A stretch of DNA of 61,118 nt. Origin: Periconia sp. R9002. Taxonomy: Eukaryota > Ascomycota > Dothideomycetes > Pleosporales > Periconiaceae. Position 1 is the stretch's first letter. Each line of letters opens with the position of its first letter. Below, piece by piece: positions 33,537 through 47,004 of this stretch. The notes under the pieces were generated by a model. That model was not told the DNA's origin. It was given only the letters and a program-made list of their open reading frames with translations, and made no database searches. Both the position numbers and the translations under genes were made by a program. The stretch covers positions 1-61,118 of the forward strand of contig JAMAHW010000136.1 in NCBI GenBank assembly GCA_023627715.1, in the 5' to 3' direction.

Positions 33537-36427
33537 CTTGTAATTGCAAAATCGTAATCAAAATCAGATAATAACTGGTTCCAAAGGCACACGAAGAAGT
33601 CGTACGAAATAAATACCTAGTCCCACTAACACTCATGGTCCTTTTATATTTCGTCCGCATTCTTGCATTCAAGCGCCCCGCGGCCGCTAAGCATACACAT
33701 CTCGCGAGCAATAAACTCCCCGGTCAGCACTAGCGACGAGGACGCGCACACACAATCCGGGTAATTCGTGTTCTCCAAAGTACGGTTCGCACCCGCATAC
33801 TGCTGTGCAATCATCGCAAAGCCGCGTGGTCTGGTGGGTTCGATGGGTAATCAGGATGCGCAAATTCAGGTGTGACTCGAACGAGCCAGCGTAGGGATAG
33901 GTCGCTGGTGGGTCTGATCGGGTCGGTAACTGCATAGTGAGAATGAGGTAGTCGGACAAAATTTGAGGATAAGTGAATTTTGGGATTGGAGTCTTAGGTT
34001 GAGATCTGATGTAGGTTCTTAATCGCAAGGTCTGCTGTTACAGATAGGTGTCGACGGTTCATCATGACGCTGTCTGCATGTTCGGCACGCGTTCTGTTGA
34101 TTCATAAATACTTAATCAGCTATATGTTTCTTCTTTTGGAGGGACTGAGTATTAAGGTGTAGTGGTCGGGGTAGTAGGTGCTGTCGTACTGCCACTTAGG
34201 GTTAGTCCGCTGTAGGTGCAGTGGCGAAGTAGAAAATATATATATTACGAGGCATACTGGTGCCAATATGCCAGAACAATGACGATGTCGCTGGTGAGCA
34301 AATACGGCAAATGTAGCGAGATAGTGATGAAGCCTTTCAAGACTTGCGGATTCCACACAACCTTTTCTACGTTCCAACACTGGTTGCAGTTGCTCCTATC
34401 TTGCTCACTACGCTCTGTCCAAAAAAGTGGATCCGTTATTAAGGAAATATTCTGACCACGATAGTTCCGAGAAATTTTATAGCAAGCCAAAAGCCGCGCG
34501 TTGTCCCAGGGCATCCCGCAGCTGTACGACAATGGCGTTCTGGTGGTTCGTAAATGTTTCTTTGGTTATCGTGTAAAGCGTTGTTATGCTCGGCACTGGA
34601 GTCTGCCTTACACGCCCACGGACAAATCAACTCCCAGCCCGCAACACCATCACGAAAACTCACTAGGGTGAACAGGCAGCAACAATGATCCCCGTTCTCG
34701 TATTGTATATCCACATTAGCATTGTTGCCTGCTTAGGTTCTTGCTGAAATAGTCCGCGCAAATAAACATTTATTGCTCTTGCAAGTGGAATCGAACTACG
34801 CAATCACCCTCGGATATCGAGCTTTTCGCGGACTTCTACTGAGATCACAAACGGCTATTGGACTGATCTATGGGTTAGGCTTGGCCGAATGGAGTCACGT
34901 CAGAGATATATGCTGAGACTGAACTTTTTGATTTATTTGGTTGTACACATAAAACGACAGCTTATAATGAATACGCTTTTGAGTGAGCCTATAACCGCTC
35001 CGGTTGCCTTACGTTACTACATCTAGCTAATCCAGCTAACCCGAAACTGTGGGAAAGCTATTGTATGTTGACGTTCACTATAGCGCAATCCTTCAACCAG
35101 AGCGTATTACCCATGATAATGGCATCCAGAAAAGATTCAAGCACGTCCAATTGACCCAAAGGGTGCAGTGGGAAGAAACAAAGAGGCCTATGGGGGTCTT
35201 GCGAGACATTTTGTATCATTGTAACTGTCTCGGGCGTGTGTCATACCCAGGATGCTTCCCAGCAGAAGATATATTTCCGCAATACCGTCGTCCACTCAGA
35301 AAATGACTGCACATATGATGCTCGCGGTCGTCTTTATCTAACCATAGGTCGCGAGCAGTTTGGTCCAGCAATGAACCAGCTGAACCCGTCAAACCGAAGC
35401 ACTCACAGGATACTCTTCCTGGTGAAGGTAGTCAGATGTGTATTTACATGGAGAGTAAGAGCAATAACGTGGTGGAAAACACAACCCCTGTGAAACACGA
35501 TTCCATCGGCGGTAGAGTTACCGGATGGATTAGGGCATATGAATATAAGAAAGCGAGCTACCTTGATAACGGCGGAGCAACCAACAATCAGCTTAACCGC
35601 ACAACTGTAGGGAGAGTAGAAGAAAACTGTAAGTACGATGAAGCTGGTTGCGCCGTTTTCTTGCCGGGCATCGGACACCTCGCGTGGGACTTTGCTATGG
35701 TCATCTGCGTCGCCTTACTGCAGAATGTGGCGAAGCTTACAAAAAGACATGGTACGTATATTGTCTGACCTGAACTGTGCCGCAGATCGACGTCGGAGTA
35801 ACCCCGGCTCGTGGAGGTGACTCTGCTGTGCTACAGCGGCTACCTAAAAGTATTCGTTGCGGTCAATTTAATTGGCTAGTACTGTGCCTCACCTTGCCTT
35901 ACCGAGGATTGGATCCCTCCAAATGTTTCAACAGTAATATCGATTGATAAAAACTAGCAGGTGGAATGAGTCCTCCAAGCTGACAGATTTCGGTTCCAAG
36001 CTTTTAAATACGCCCCAGCTGAGGAAGTGGGGTTGAGGTTTGCAGTGGATGCGTGATTCATAGTGGAGGGTACTCGCACAAAATACATTCTAGTTTTGAT
36101 TCATGTATGCATGGACGGTTTTGTTGATTGGAAGCGCAATTTCACAAGCGAGCTTTCCTCGCTTCTTTACAGCTAACCTCCGTTGTAAGGAGCTTACACG
36201 GGTAAATATTCCCCCGATTCTTCCTGTATTCAAATAGCGTTTTCATTTGTAGTTATAAGCTCCTTGGCAATACCCAAAGCTTATTCGACAGGTTTTGTTT
36301 CATGTCTGGAGTAAGCGCCGAGGAAAGTGTCATGGTATACGGCAACACCCATAAGCCTACGACGTCTCCAGTACACATAGCTTTTTTGTATATCTGATAT
36401 TACTGTAGATAGCATCATTCAAACGCA
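33537..36427. other. Intergenic (2.9 kb), no convincing gene
   Basis: Scattered open frames occur (minus 33687-34028; plus 35049-35306 and 35436-35768, the last with one hydrophobic segment) but none matches a family I know or splices into a longer protein. I cannot support a gene here. Confidence 0.4.
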
Positions 36428-37483
36428 ATGTCAGAGCCTACGGAGGATCGAGCCCCAGGTCTTTTGCGCCTCTCGGGTACCATGATAGGGCTTTCCATTG
36501 CTGCCGTCGGCATACGCTTTTGGACACGCATTCTCATCAGAGCCCAACTCTGGTGGGATGATTGGCTAGCACTGGCTTCGCTGGTCAGATATACATGCCG
36601 CTTTCACACTCATGTTTCCCGATATGCTAATCTTTCTCAGATTCCTTCCGTTGCGGTTTGCGCTATCGCCATTCAGTGCACGAGCCTTGGGCTTGGTAAA
36701 CACGCCAAATACGTCCCACCCCACGAAGTCGTGCAGAGTCTTCAGCTTCTCTACGCAGCGGAGATTATTTGGGATATCGGCATCTCTCTCCCCAAGCTGT
36801 CGGCGTTATTCTTCTATGCCCGTATATTTCGACAATCGGAGTCGTATAGGAAAGCACTATGGACCACGGGCGGATTGGTTGTTGGTTGGATCATATTTGC
36901 CGTTTGTACCGCGATATGGCAATGTAAACCTATTGCAAAAGCCTGGAACCCCAGGCTGAAAGGAACGTGTATCAACGAATACCAGTGGTGGCTAGGGAAT
37001 GCCATATCAAGCGTGATCATTGATTGCATCATCTTGCTCCTACCTCTTCCAGCTCTCTGGGCGCTTCACCTGAGCTTCCAAAAGAGGTTTTATATTGTTG
37101 TCGTTTTCATTTGTGGCTATGCGTAAGTTCTATGAGTACCTGGTCGAAATTTTTCCAGTACTGAATCATGGCAGAGTCATCGCTATATCAATTGGTCGTC
37201 TGGTCGCCAACCTTCGGTTAGGAAATGCCCTCAAAGAAGATGTCACATGTAAGTTATATCATCTAGTGACTAACGCAGCTAAATTGCTCAAGGGAACATC
37301 ACCATTATCATCGATTGGCTCATTACGGAAGGACCAATATCTATCCTCGGCATTTGCATGCCTAGTATCTTTACCTTTGTAAAGAGGGGTATCGTCGAAG
37401 GGCCTCGTTCATTGATATCTATCGGCTCTAATGATTCAGGTAAACGCTTGCATTCAGTACACCCGGATAGCCAGGGAGAATAA
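36428..37483 (+). CDS. PTH11/SAT4-type rhodopsin-like integral membrane protein
   Basis: Exons 36428-37122, 37175-37248 and 37293-37483 give 319 residues. Family landmarks are WWDDWLALAS in helix 2, LGLGKHAKYVPP, the central LPKLSALFFYARIF, AIWQCKPIAKAWNP with a later GTCINEYQWWLG, the helix IIDCIILLLPLPALWAL, and AVIAISIGRLVANLRLG with EDVTWNITIIIDWLITEGP. A 57-nt in-phase segment at 36584-36640 has GT..AG ends and a gctaat branch site and is probably an intron, giving 300 residues. The cytoplasmic tail is short. Confidence 0.83.
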
Positions 37484-40236
37484 CTCCACGTGCTTTGAAT
37501 TTCTCTTTTCTTGGGGGCAAGGATTTAGTGCCCCACATGGCATTAAAGCCACATCAGATTTAACCTTACACTATATAGAAACATTAAGCTCTTATTGGTT
37601 GTCAATGTCTGCATAAATGGAATATTGTGGATTGAAATACGTGCCAAGAGATGTATGATATGGAAAAAGAAGAGTTGCTTCAACTCCATCAAATGCATCG
37701 CGAATTAGAAACAGCCTTCGAGCTATGGGTAATTTTTTTTTTGATTAATTTTAAGGATCTTAACAAGCAGTCGAGCAGGGCTGTTTCATTGTCCTATCGA
37801 CGCAGTAAAAGACACAATATGTACCTTAGCTAGGAGAGGTGTACACACAGTAATATTGTGGATAAAAGAAACCTCACAGACCGTGCTGCATAAGAAGCAG
37901 TAGGCTTATTGCACTAGGAAAGAATTTTTTTTCGCTAGTGGAGAAATTGAAATGTATCAAGTTGACACTAAAGTGGTGACAGAAGCACTCAGGTTGAGAG
38001 GTAGGAACTTGGGCAGGCGTAAAGACATTTCCAGACGCAGGAACTTTATTGGTGACGAGGCGATCGAACTGAATCTCAAAATACACTAGCCTGATGAGAC
38101 TGAGTATTATCCAGTTTGCAGTTGAAAAGATATCCTGCACTTCCTTTTTAATTACCTGCATCAATTCTCGCACCAGTGCTGATGCCTGTGGCTTTTTCGA
38201 AATGTTAAACATCAATGTCTTTGGGTTACCGGCTTTCAAAGCGACGGAAATCTACCGAAACGTTTAGTCTCTAGCTAATCGTCCATTTGGAACGCAGTGG
38301 CTGGTACTCATTCAGGTTTTTTCGGACCATTATTTTAGTCTCGGGACTGCAAAAGAGAGTTTTTACTTTGTCGGACTTCATCGTGTTGACGCAGCTAGCG
38401 ATTTTGCCTCGCTGCCTTGCTCGCCTTTTTTGCCTTTTTTGCCCTGGAGAATGCTAAGGCGCGCATCATGTATGCACTGAAAAAAGGTAGCTGAAAAAGA
38501 AGGCTGCGCTACACAAGTCATCAACCCTCTCAGAGCATCTGCTGGCAATGATTGCGCTCGATAGAACGACGCTGAAGCGCCTGTCATGTTACCGCCTGCC
38601 TTGATTTGTGGAGTTTCTTCACCGTTGAGGCCCAAGAACAGAAGCACCGGAACATCACGGCCATTGGTACCAATAGTAGGTCGACGATCAGACGCTGGTA
38701 GATCACCAGCTGTTCGAGATATCACATACCCAAGAACAGCAGGAACTGCAACCCAGAACATTTGACCAATCTGACTTTACAATCCTCCCTCGGCGATTCA
38801 ACTGACAGACTGGACAAGGCTCCCTGGCCTCGGTTACAGCGACACTCGCACGAAACTATCAAGTAACCTTTACGAACTTTTTCGTGCAGCTTTTGCGGCA
38901 TGCAGTCGCTGATTTTGTATCCTGGCACCCTGGGCAACCTCTGTACACGTTTTCTTTCTTCTCACCTTGTGCGCAAGCCAAATCTTTCTTTTTCTTTGTA
39001 TCTTTTTTTGCCTTTACTTTGATTCGCTCCTTCGTTCCACTGGGTGTACGTCCATGCCAAAGGCGTTATTTTGAAATTTTCCGATGCCGTGCTAATACCT
39101 TAGTGACTTGTATTAAGTACTGCAGAAGATCATGAGTATAATACAACTTTGATTCACGACGTGGGAGACAATGAGGCTACATGAATGCGAGAGTTGGCCT
39201 TGGGATTGTTATACATTACGCGATGGTGGAATAGAGTATAGATAACGAGAGATGGGCTACTTCTATACGTAACTGCTGGCGTACTCGTGGAAGAAAACCA
39301 ACACATGCCGTTCATCTCTCCCTCTAATGTCAAACAACTCCCCTCGAATCCCACTGTTACGTCCTCGTCATCAACCCATGAAACGGCATCCTCACTCGCG
39401 TGCGCATAATCACCGCCACCGCTTCACACAATACCCCACGATACTGGCACCTCCCGCCTTTCCGTCGATGGTACTGTGTTGGTCCTCTGTGATGGAGCGC
39501 CTCCCACGCATGACAAATCGGGCCCCATCTTCGTGTGGACATAACCGACATCCTCTCTCTCCGACCGCGGCTTGTCCACGGACCCAGCATACGCTGCATC
39601 CCTGCTTTCACGCATCAAACCACTCGGTCAAAACCTCGATGCTGCTGGCGTGGTCATGGACACACCGCACCTGATCAATCGATATCTGTTTTCTTTCACT
39701 GCTTTAGTACAATAGGGACTAAGGCGTCAGAGTGTACTTTCTAAATTGTTGGGAAGGTTACGATGAGGGTTTCCAGTAACGCACATCATGTTCGAATATA
39801 TGGATATCAGCCTTATCGCTCATACCCAATGCGTTTATGGGCCTTCCTTCAAAAACATACTCTGTGATGATTGATTTATACTTTGCATGGGCCTTCCCTC
39901 ACACGAATTAATTGGGAAGAGGAAAACACTATCGATGGCTTTCCCTCGAGATTTATCTTTCCATCCTTGTCTAACCACTCTCCGAGTGTGATAAATCTAG
40001 GTGAAGTAAACAGCTAACTACTGTAAATAATGAACTAAGCTGGAATACCGAGGAAAGTCTCGACCGTTGCCCGCGTGGGTCTTCATATTCCTACACATCG
40101 AAATATGCTTTAGCTAGATGATTGCGGTATAAACAGGAACTTTCCGTACGCTTGCACTAAATCTATCGAGACAGGAATGGAGAATCGTGAGTATAAGAAT
40201 ATTGATTATAGAACCCCCTTCCTTTCTCCCTCGGAC
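37484..40236. other. Intergenic (2.75 kb), no convincing gene
   Basis: Minus-strand frames at 37874-38239 and 38378-38937 are open but unrecognised; the latter has a Lys/Gly-rich patch (GKKGKKGEQG). No family match or splicing support. Confidence 0.4.
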
Positions 40237-42540
40237 TTAATCATAGCCGTAGAGCCTCATGTCGACAGAATCCATAGCAGCCCATCTTTTACTGGTATTT
40301 TTATTGCCTATGCCTAGCTCCTGATCCGTCAGCGCCCTTGCTTCCGCGTAAAGTTCATCAATCGTAGCATTCCTCTGCCTATGATCGCCGTAGAATGCAT
40401 TATCCCTAATGGCGAGCGAGTCTTTCGTCTCGACAAAGTGATCGGTCGAGGCACGAGACGAGCGGCCCAGACCCCCCTGACCATTATTGGGAAGCGGCGG
40501 GTAGAATGGAACCTCGTTCTCAGCGGACTGAACCTGCAGACACTCCTGGAAAGTGACGCGGGGAAAATTGTTAAAGAAATCATCATAGCTTGGTGACATG
40601 GCCTCCTCGAACGAGCTGAGCTTCTCACCTGAGGGCAACTGTAGGACGGCCCAGGGATCGCGACACGAGCCCTTCTCACACGACTTTGTAACCATGAGAA
40701 TGGCGTTTAGACGGGTCAGAGCGCGCTTGTGGCGTGGGTCCTCCGAATCGGCAATGTTCCGCAATTCCCACTGATCCGTCGAGGTGTGGTACATCTCCAT
40801 ATCCCCAGTGCACCACTTGGTGAAAAGCCAGCTGTCATCGTCTTTCAAGATACGCACCGTCTTATACGTGTTGTTTAAAAAAGGGCCACCTAAGTCTTTT
40901 ATCGCGGGCGCCTCAATAGTGCACAATCCCCAGAACTCAATATTCAGCGTCTCTCTGGCGTTACCCTTCCCGTGGCCGGGACCACTAGTTTGGTTCGGAC
41001 GATGCCACTGGTCTAGGAGGCTCGCACCATCTAAAAATGAAGGGTACTTGTCCATTTCCAGGCCGGCAATTTGAAGGAATGTGGGGGCGAGGTCGACATG
41101 CGTACTCGGTAGACTAGATTTCAACCCCTTAGGTAGGCCGGGGCCACGGACAGCAAAGGGCAGATTTGTGTCCTCGGCGTAGAATAGTGCCTTGCCAGCG
41201 GGTGCGCGGTTCTGCCCGATATGGTAGCCATTGTCTGCAGTATAAACGACTAAAATGAGTCAGACGCGACGTTGGTCATTTAAAACCAATATTATCTTGA
41301 TATGGCCTATGAACTAGGATCGACTTACTGTAGGTGTTGTTGATAATGCCTTTGGTTTCTAACACACGTACGACATCTTCAATGATCTCATCCACGCCTT
41401 GTAGTGCCTGTGCTCGAGACCGGTAGGCAAAGTCGGCGAATTCGATTGTGGAATCATTCATAAGTGGCAGATTGCGTAGCCAACTGCCTTTCTTAAGCTG
41501 GAACTCGTCGGCAGGATTCCAGTTGGGGTTTCTGGGAGCCTTGGCATCTGGGAACAGATCCATGTGTCGCTTCAAAGGAATTGGCCTATGGGCATTGTTT
41601 TGCACATGTGGAGCGTAAGGGGCAACGGTTAGGTAGAACGGGGCATTCCCAGCTGCGAGGCGCTCAAGACGGTCGATGCTTTTTCCAAAGTGTTAGCCAA
41701 CTACGGATGTTAGTGGAGGGAGAGCTGGTATATTCTTACGCTTTGATGCGAATGACATCCGTTGAATGAAATCCTTTGTAGTAGATGGGCTGTTGCCCAT
41801 TCTGCGATAGTACAGGGACGTTGTAGAATGTTGTGTATGGATCGAGCTATGTAAACATAGAAATCAGGTCCGTTTGTTACTTAGACAAGGACTTGTTTTT
41901 CCTTACCAGGGTGTCCATCCAATCCCAATGCTTAGGAGAATTCGCCCAATTTGCGGTGTTGTAACCATTCATAAATTTGCCAATATCTGGGGCTTGTGTT
42001 AGAATACTATCAAGGGGTCCCCGTCACCAGCGAGCTAGCTATAGCAAGGCGACGAGATGAGGCAATACGAATGTACAGGGCGGTCACGTAAATGGCCTAC
42101 TCACACTCAGTACGATAGCCGGCCTGCTTTAGCCAAAGAGGCAAATAGTCCTGGTCTTGCTCAGAAGCCAGCCACTTGTCGTAGTTGCCACTGTGGAACG
42201 AAGGTTAGCAGACATAGATGTTGAGGCCTCGGCTTAAAAAGTGGGACACTGACCCAGCTCCGTTCACATGGGTAATATTGGTGTTGTGAGAGAACTGGCC
42301 TCGGAGAATACTTGCGCGGGCGGGGCAGCACTGCGCGGTGGTGCCATAATGTTGGGTGAACTCAACGCCCTTCGCTATGATTTCGCGCTGTAACACCGAC
42401 TGGAAATCAGTGGATCCCAGCAATCGGTCCTGATCATCGGACAAGATGAAAACAATATTAGGCCTCCTCTGGCTGGACTTGTTGGCGTGTGAGACACCAG
42501 CAGTAATTGCCAGGATAGAAACCAGAACGAAGGATAACAT
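40237..42540 (-). CDS. Secreted sulfatase (FGly type, arylsulfatase-like)
   Basis: Exons 42540-42254, 42190-42105, 41986-41907, 41846-41740, 41678-41329 and 41249-40237 join in phase to 640 residues. A signal peptide (FVLVSILAITAGVSHA) is followed by RRPNIVFILSDDQD with metal-binding aspartates, then CCPARASILRGQ, the C-x-P-x-R site whose cysteine becomes formylglycine. YIGKFMNGYNTANW, YLTVAPYAPHVQNN, VYTADNGYHIGQNRAPAGK (Asp-Asn metal site and Lys) and STHVDLAPTFLQIAG complete the fold. It hydrolyses sulfate esters outside the cell, probably for sulfur or polysaccharide breakdown; substrate not determinable. Confidence 0.9.
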
Positions 42541-44118
42541 CGAGGCGGCGGTGAGGTGATATATGAAGGTGTTTGGCCCTTGTCAGTGGGAGCGTGAAAC
42601 ATCCACAAAGAAGAGCGAAGTCGCTTTTTATGGAGTCGGAGAACGGTCGGTGCACCCCTGAATCCAGCTAAGATCAACATACATATAACAGGTTAACTAC
42701 CTTTGTAGTGTTATGGCCTGCTTCGGTAAACAGGAAAAAGACGATGACGCGCGGCAAGTATTAACGCAACTTAGTTATGTACATATGTAGTTAGTTAGTG
42801 GGGCATGAGTCCCCACCTGATGGTGACCATCTTTAGTCATTTAATACAGCGCCTACCTATTTGCGATGCTGTTGCATATATTTTAGAAGTAGCAATTTTA
42901 AAATATATTCATGCGTTTGGCAGTCGGCCGAGTGTCTACCACTTTCGGGTAGTAGCTCCTTACACAAAGATCGAATCCCCAACAGCAGCGAAGATCCAAC
43001 TTCGAAGGCGCAGGATCACAACACTACAAATCTCGATTCCTCCTTTGTAAGAATCATAGTAGATTCCAATATTCGTACTTCAGGACGAAATCGCACTGTT
43101 CGACCAATTTTAAAGAGTGTTATGCACTAATCAAATCTTCGCTACGCTCCACAATGTTAACACAAATGTCCGAAGCTTTAGAGATGTTTTGAGCTATCTA
43201 TTTAGTAGCTTTGTTCTGCGTTGTGTCCTTCTTATTTGCCTACGACACCAAAATTGTTCGCCGCATCTTGACCTTCATCAGTTTTCTGAGAGATTTCTCT
43301 CCTGCTACGGACTGTGCTCTGGTATTGGAGTTAGGATTGATGCCTACAGTGATCGTTCCGATGTACTCAGCTTAAATGTATCCAAAAGAGAAATGTTCGT
43401 CTTACGCTGGGAAGTATGTTCCGGTCTTTCACCATGGGGGTATGACCTCTAATTGAGTTGACTATGCAGTCAAAAAGCATGTTTCGAAAGATAGTAGGGC
43501 TAAGTAGCAGTTGCTAGTCGGCTTGTATCATGTGCCCAGAATAATCTTAGGTTTTGGCATGCTCTTAACCAACAAAAGCACTAGATGGCTCGCTAAGACG
43601 AGTTATCGATGCCGTTGATGATTTCCGATGATCTGTTGTGGGTAAAGTCTACGGAATTTTTTCGCATCTTAAGCACCGGAGTACTCACTATTGCTATACC
43701 TCCTACGTCTCGTCTTCGCATCCTCAAACTAGAGATTCCATAGCATCCTCGTGACGAGGAAATCCTATCACAGAAAGGCACCCCGATAACGGATCTTCCT
43801 TGTTATCGCACTGCAAATTGTTCGATTTTGGCATGATCTAAATCCAAACCATGGCTAACCGATTTCGAAATTCCCTAAGGATTCAACTCACTGGAAACAT
43901 TTCTTTGGCCTTTGAGGAATGCCGTCATGGATACTTTTTTCCTGTGAGGATCTGGCAAAGCCCCCGGGTTTGATGGCACATGGCATGCCCTACACTAGTA
44001 TTCCGCTTAACTAGGAACGGAGTCGAGGAAATAGACCTAGATTTTCACTCGCGACATTGAAAAAGATAGAAAACGTGGTATACCTCTACCTTTATTACTA
44101 GACCTAACCTATTCTCTC
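42541..44118. other. Intergenic (1.6 kb), no gene seen
   Basis: 5' flank of the sulfatase and 3' flank of the HET gene. Short frames only. Confidence 0.45.
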
Positions 44119-46498
44119 TTACACTATAGTAAGCTGTTGAGTTTCAACATCTTTAAATATCGCTGCTGATGTACCAGAGAAGAACCCCACCCGTTGATAG
44201 CACTTGCCCTCACCAGCGGGCACCAATACAAGACCTTCCACGGGCCATTTCTGCCTGTTACTCTTCATAACACTCAGAACCAAACAGCACACTTTGAAAC
44301 CCGGTACAAGCTCTTCTCCCTTTGCATCAAATAACATATGCCCCCAAACACACGTTTCATCACCAGGCACAAGCAGCTCAGCATCCATCGTTGGATCATC
44401 AACCACAGCATCCTTCCACCGCCAAGCCACTTCCACAGCCTTCCCTTCGACGACCAAAATCCCTTTGGCAATCGGCGCAAACGGAAACTCGCCCGGTGTA
44501 ACAGGCGTCTGATACTCGACGTCACACGACCGAACGCAAAAGTCGAACGCCTCAAGCTCGCCATACGCATCGTCATTCCCGATAACGACGCAGTCAACGC
44601 TCGCCCAGCTCCACGACGGAGCACGGTATTGCGCCGACCGGGGACGCAGCGAATTAGACAGTACATCGTAATTATGAGAGACGGAAGCCGCAGACGATCG
44701 GCTATCACTGCGCCAATGCAGCTCGTTGAACAGGTTTTCCTTCCACAGCCCAGCTAAGTATGTCCAGCCCGTGACGTGCGCAATCTCAGCTGCCATTGCG
44801 GAGATAGCGGGGAGTTTGTCCTGGCCATTGGTCAAGCGGCGGAGGGTGTATTCGTTGCGGATGTCCAGCCATTTTCCACGTATCTCGTCGATGTCGTCTC
44901 GATCACCGGCAGATTCTTGAGAAGCGCTGATCTGATCGTTCAGGTACAAGTCTGGGAACATGCTTGGGGCTTCTGGTGGAGCCGAAGGGTTGATCTCGCA
45001 TGTTCGACAGATCCATTTGGGACCATCGTAGGAGAAGAGCAGGCAGCGTTGAGACAGCAATCTTTCCTGCAGGGTCCAGGCACGGGAGTTTATCGGATCG
45101 CGGTACGGTTTGTATGATGCTCTGTATCCGACAAGAAGGCGTACGTCATCGCCATCCTTCGTCGATAGCGACACCTCAAACGGCTCGGCAAAGTAAGAGG
45201 GCAGATCAGGCACCTTCAAGAATCCCTCTGTGGAACTTGAGGCTCTGGCCGCGATGAGAGTCAGTGTGCTGTCCCGGTAGATCCTTCCCATGGCAGCGAT
45301 CTCGTCCAGTTGACTTTGCGGGTCGTCTTGAATGATGCAGAGCGCATCTACCCAGAGAAAGGAGAATCCTAGCTCCTTCGACACGGTAATGGCATCAAGA
45401 ATTGTCTGTGGTATTTGTGAAAGGTCGAGACCTCTGCATTTCTCTTCCACTGTGCCTTTAGTTAGTATATACGCCTGTGGACCACCCCATACATAGCTGA
45501 GGGCTAGATAGCTGGCAGGGCGAGAAAGTGATTGGTGTGGGACTAGTTTCGGGGCGGATGCGTTCCGTATATCAATCAAGTGTGTGGGCTTTCGACTCGG
45601 CGGCAATTGAGGACTCGCGGGGGTAGTCGATTTGTCTGGATGCGTGCCGCTTCGACATTGCGCGTGTTCCGCACATGCCTTCATCCACATCCTCGCTTGT
45701 TCAAATGTTTCCTTGGAGCCCAGGGGGATTTGGCTCGATGATTTGGGAAAAGGCAGTATCGATCCAGAGTCTTGCGCGTGTTAGCAGCCTGAATAGTTTC
45801 CATGTCTCAAGCGACTTGCCAGGTCCCATGAAAACCTCGAATATCATCTGGACATCGTTAACACCCTTTACACGGCGGCAGTTCCCATCATGCCCTCCAT
45901 CATTCCAAGTAAGTATAGTTGCCGATTCCAAGCAAGAAAACTCGCGCGACCCCTCGCCCCTCAGAAACCGAATCTGCACCGAGAACTCACCCTCGCCATT
46001 CTCGAGGTCGGAAAGCGTCAGCGTCAATTCTCGTCCATCATTCCCTGTATAATCATCGCTCTTTTCCATTTCTGAATCATCACCGTCCTCTTCAGTTAGG
46101 TTCCCATCCGGCTGTCCCCCAAAATCTTGGCCCTCTTGCATACTTTCATTTTCGTCCTCGTCCGGACCATCCGTCAACTCACTCCCATCCGACGCACTGT
46201 CATTCCACCCCTCCATCAAGTAATCAAAATGCGCCGCACGAATTACACCCTGGGCGAGATTCGAGCACCACCCACAGCCCTCGAGAACAGATTCATACAA
46301 CTCCCGTGAAGAACGACGATACCCTGCCTCTACGCTGGCTGACCCATCGTGCAAGGCGCCTAGTAGTTTTGCGTGTAGATGGCATGTGAAAACGTTCTCG
46401 CGGCAGTGCGTGCATATGCGTTGCCTCTCAGGTGGTGTCCACCCTTGAGGCATGTCCAGCGGACCTGGCGGCTGTCTGTTTCCATGGCGAGAAAGCAT
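44119..46498 (-). pseudogene. HET-domain protein with a one-base frameshift
   Basis: The N-terminal frame (46498-45701) has CxxC pairs (CTHCRENVF and GCGWC) and a long acidic linker. The second frame carries YLALSYVWGGPQ, the HET core FLWVDALCIIQDD, MGRIYRDSTLTLIAA, and RAWTLQERLLSQRCLLF, running to the end at 44119. The frames meet at a run of five C on the minus strand (plus 45723-45727); a one-base excess there breaks the reading frame, with conserved HET sequence continuing immediately beyond in the +1 frame. No intron explains it. HET proteins trigger heterokaryon incompatibility. Real decay and a homopolymer sequencing error are both possible. Confidence 0.8.
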
Positions 46499-47004
46499 GA
46501 TGGATGTCGATGGCGTGTGTCACAGTTTCGTTGCGCCTCGGCTGCGAGGAGGCTAGAATGTGTATAGTGTAGAAGGGGCAGTTCGCTGCGCGGGGCCCCG
46601 CAGCCCTACAGGACATACCTAGTCTCCTTATTAATCGTGGACTGCCCAAACCACAGCTCACTACCTTACTCGGAGATTTCTTCCTCACCCTAGCTAGCCT
46701 TTTTCGTACTTAAAGTACGGCCGAGAAAAATCTTATTTTATCTAGCTGTGAAAAACTCACGTTGATAATATTTACAAAGAAAGATTCTTATGTAGATAAC
46801 TCTTTTAGAAATGGAAGGGTAGATGCCATGAATGTGAGCGAGGCAACATGTTGGGTCCATTTGCTGCTAGCTCAACACTGGAAAAATTATAATTCATGGG
46901 ACATAGATACAGTTTACCTCTGATTTGGAAGAGTTTGAGTGTTTTCAACCAATGTATATGCAGAGAGTGTGCAAGTATTCTGAAATATAATATACGCCGA
47001 GGAT
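46499..47004. other. Intergenic, no gene seen
   Basis: Separates the HET gene start from the terpene synthase 3' end. Confidence 0.5.

Noticed and set aside
34760..34860. tRNA-like B-box word (ggaatcgaac)
   Set aside because: T-arm and acceptor stems do not pair, so no cloverleaf forms.
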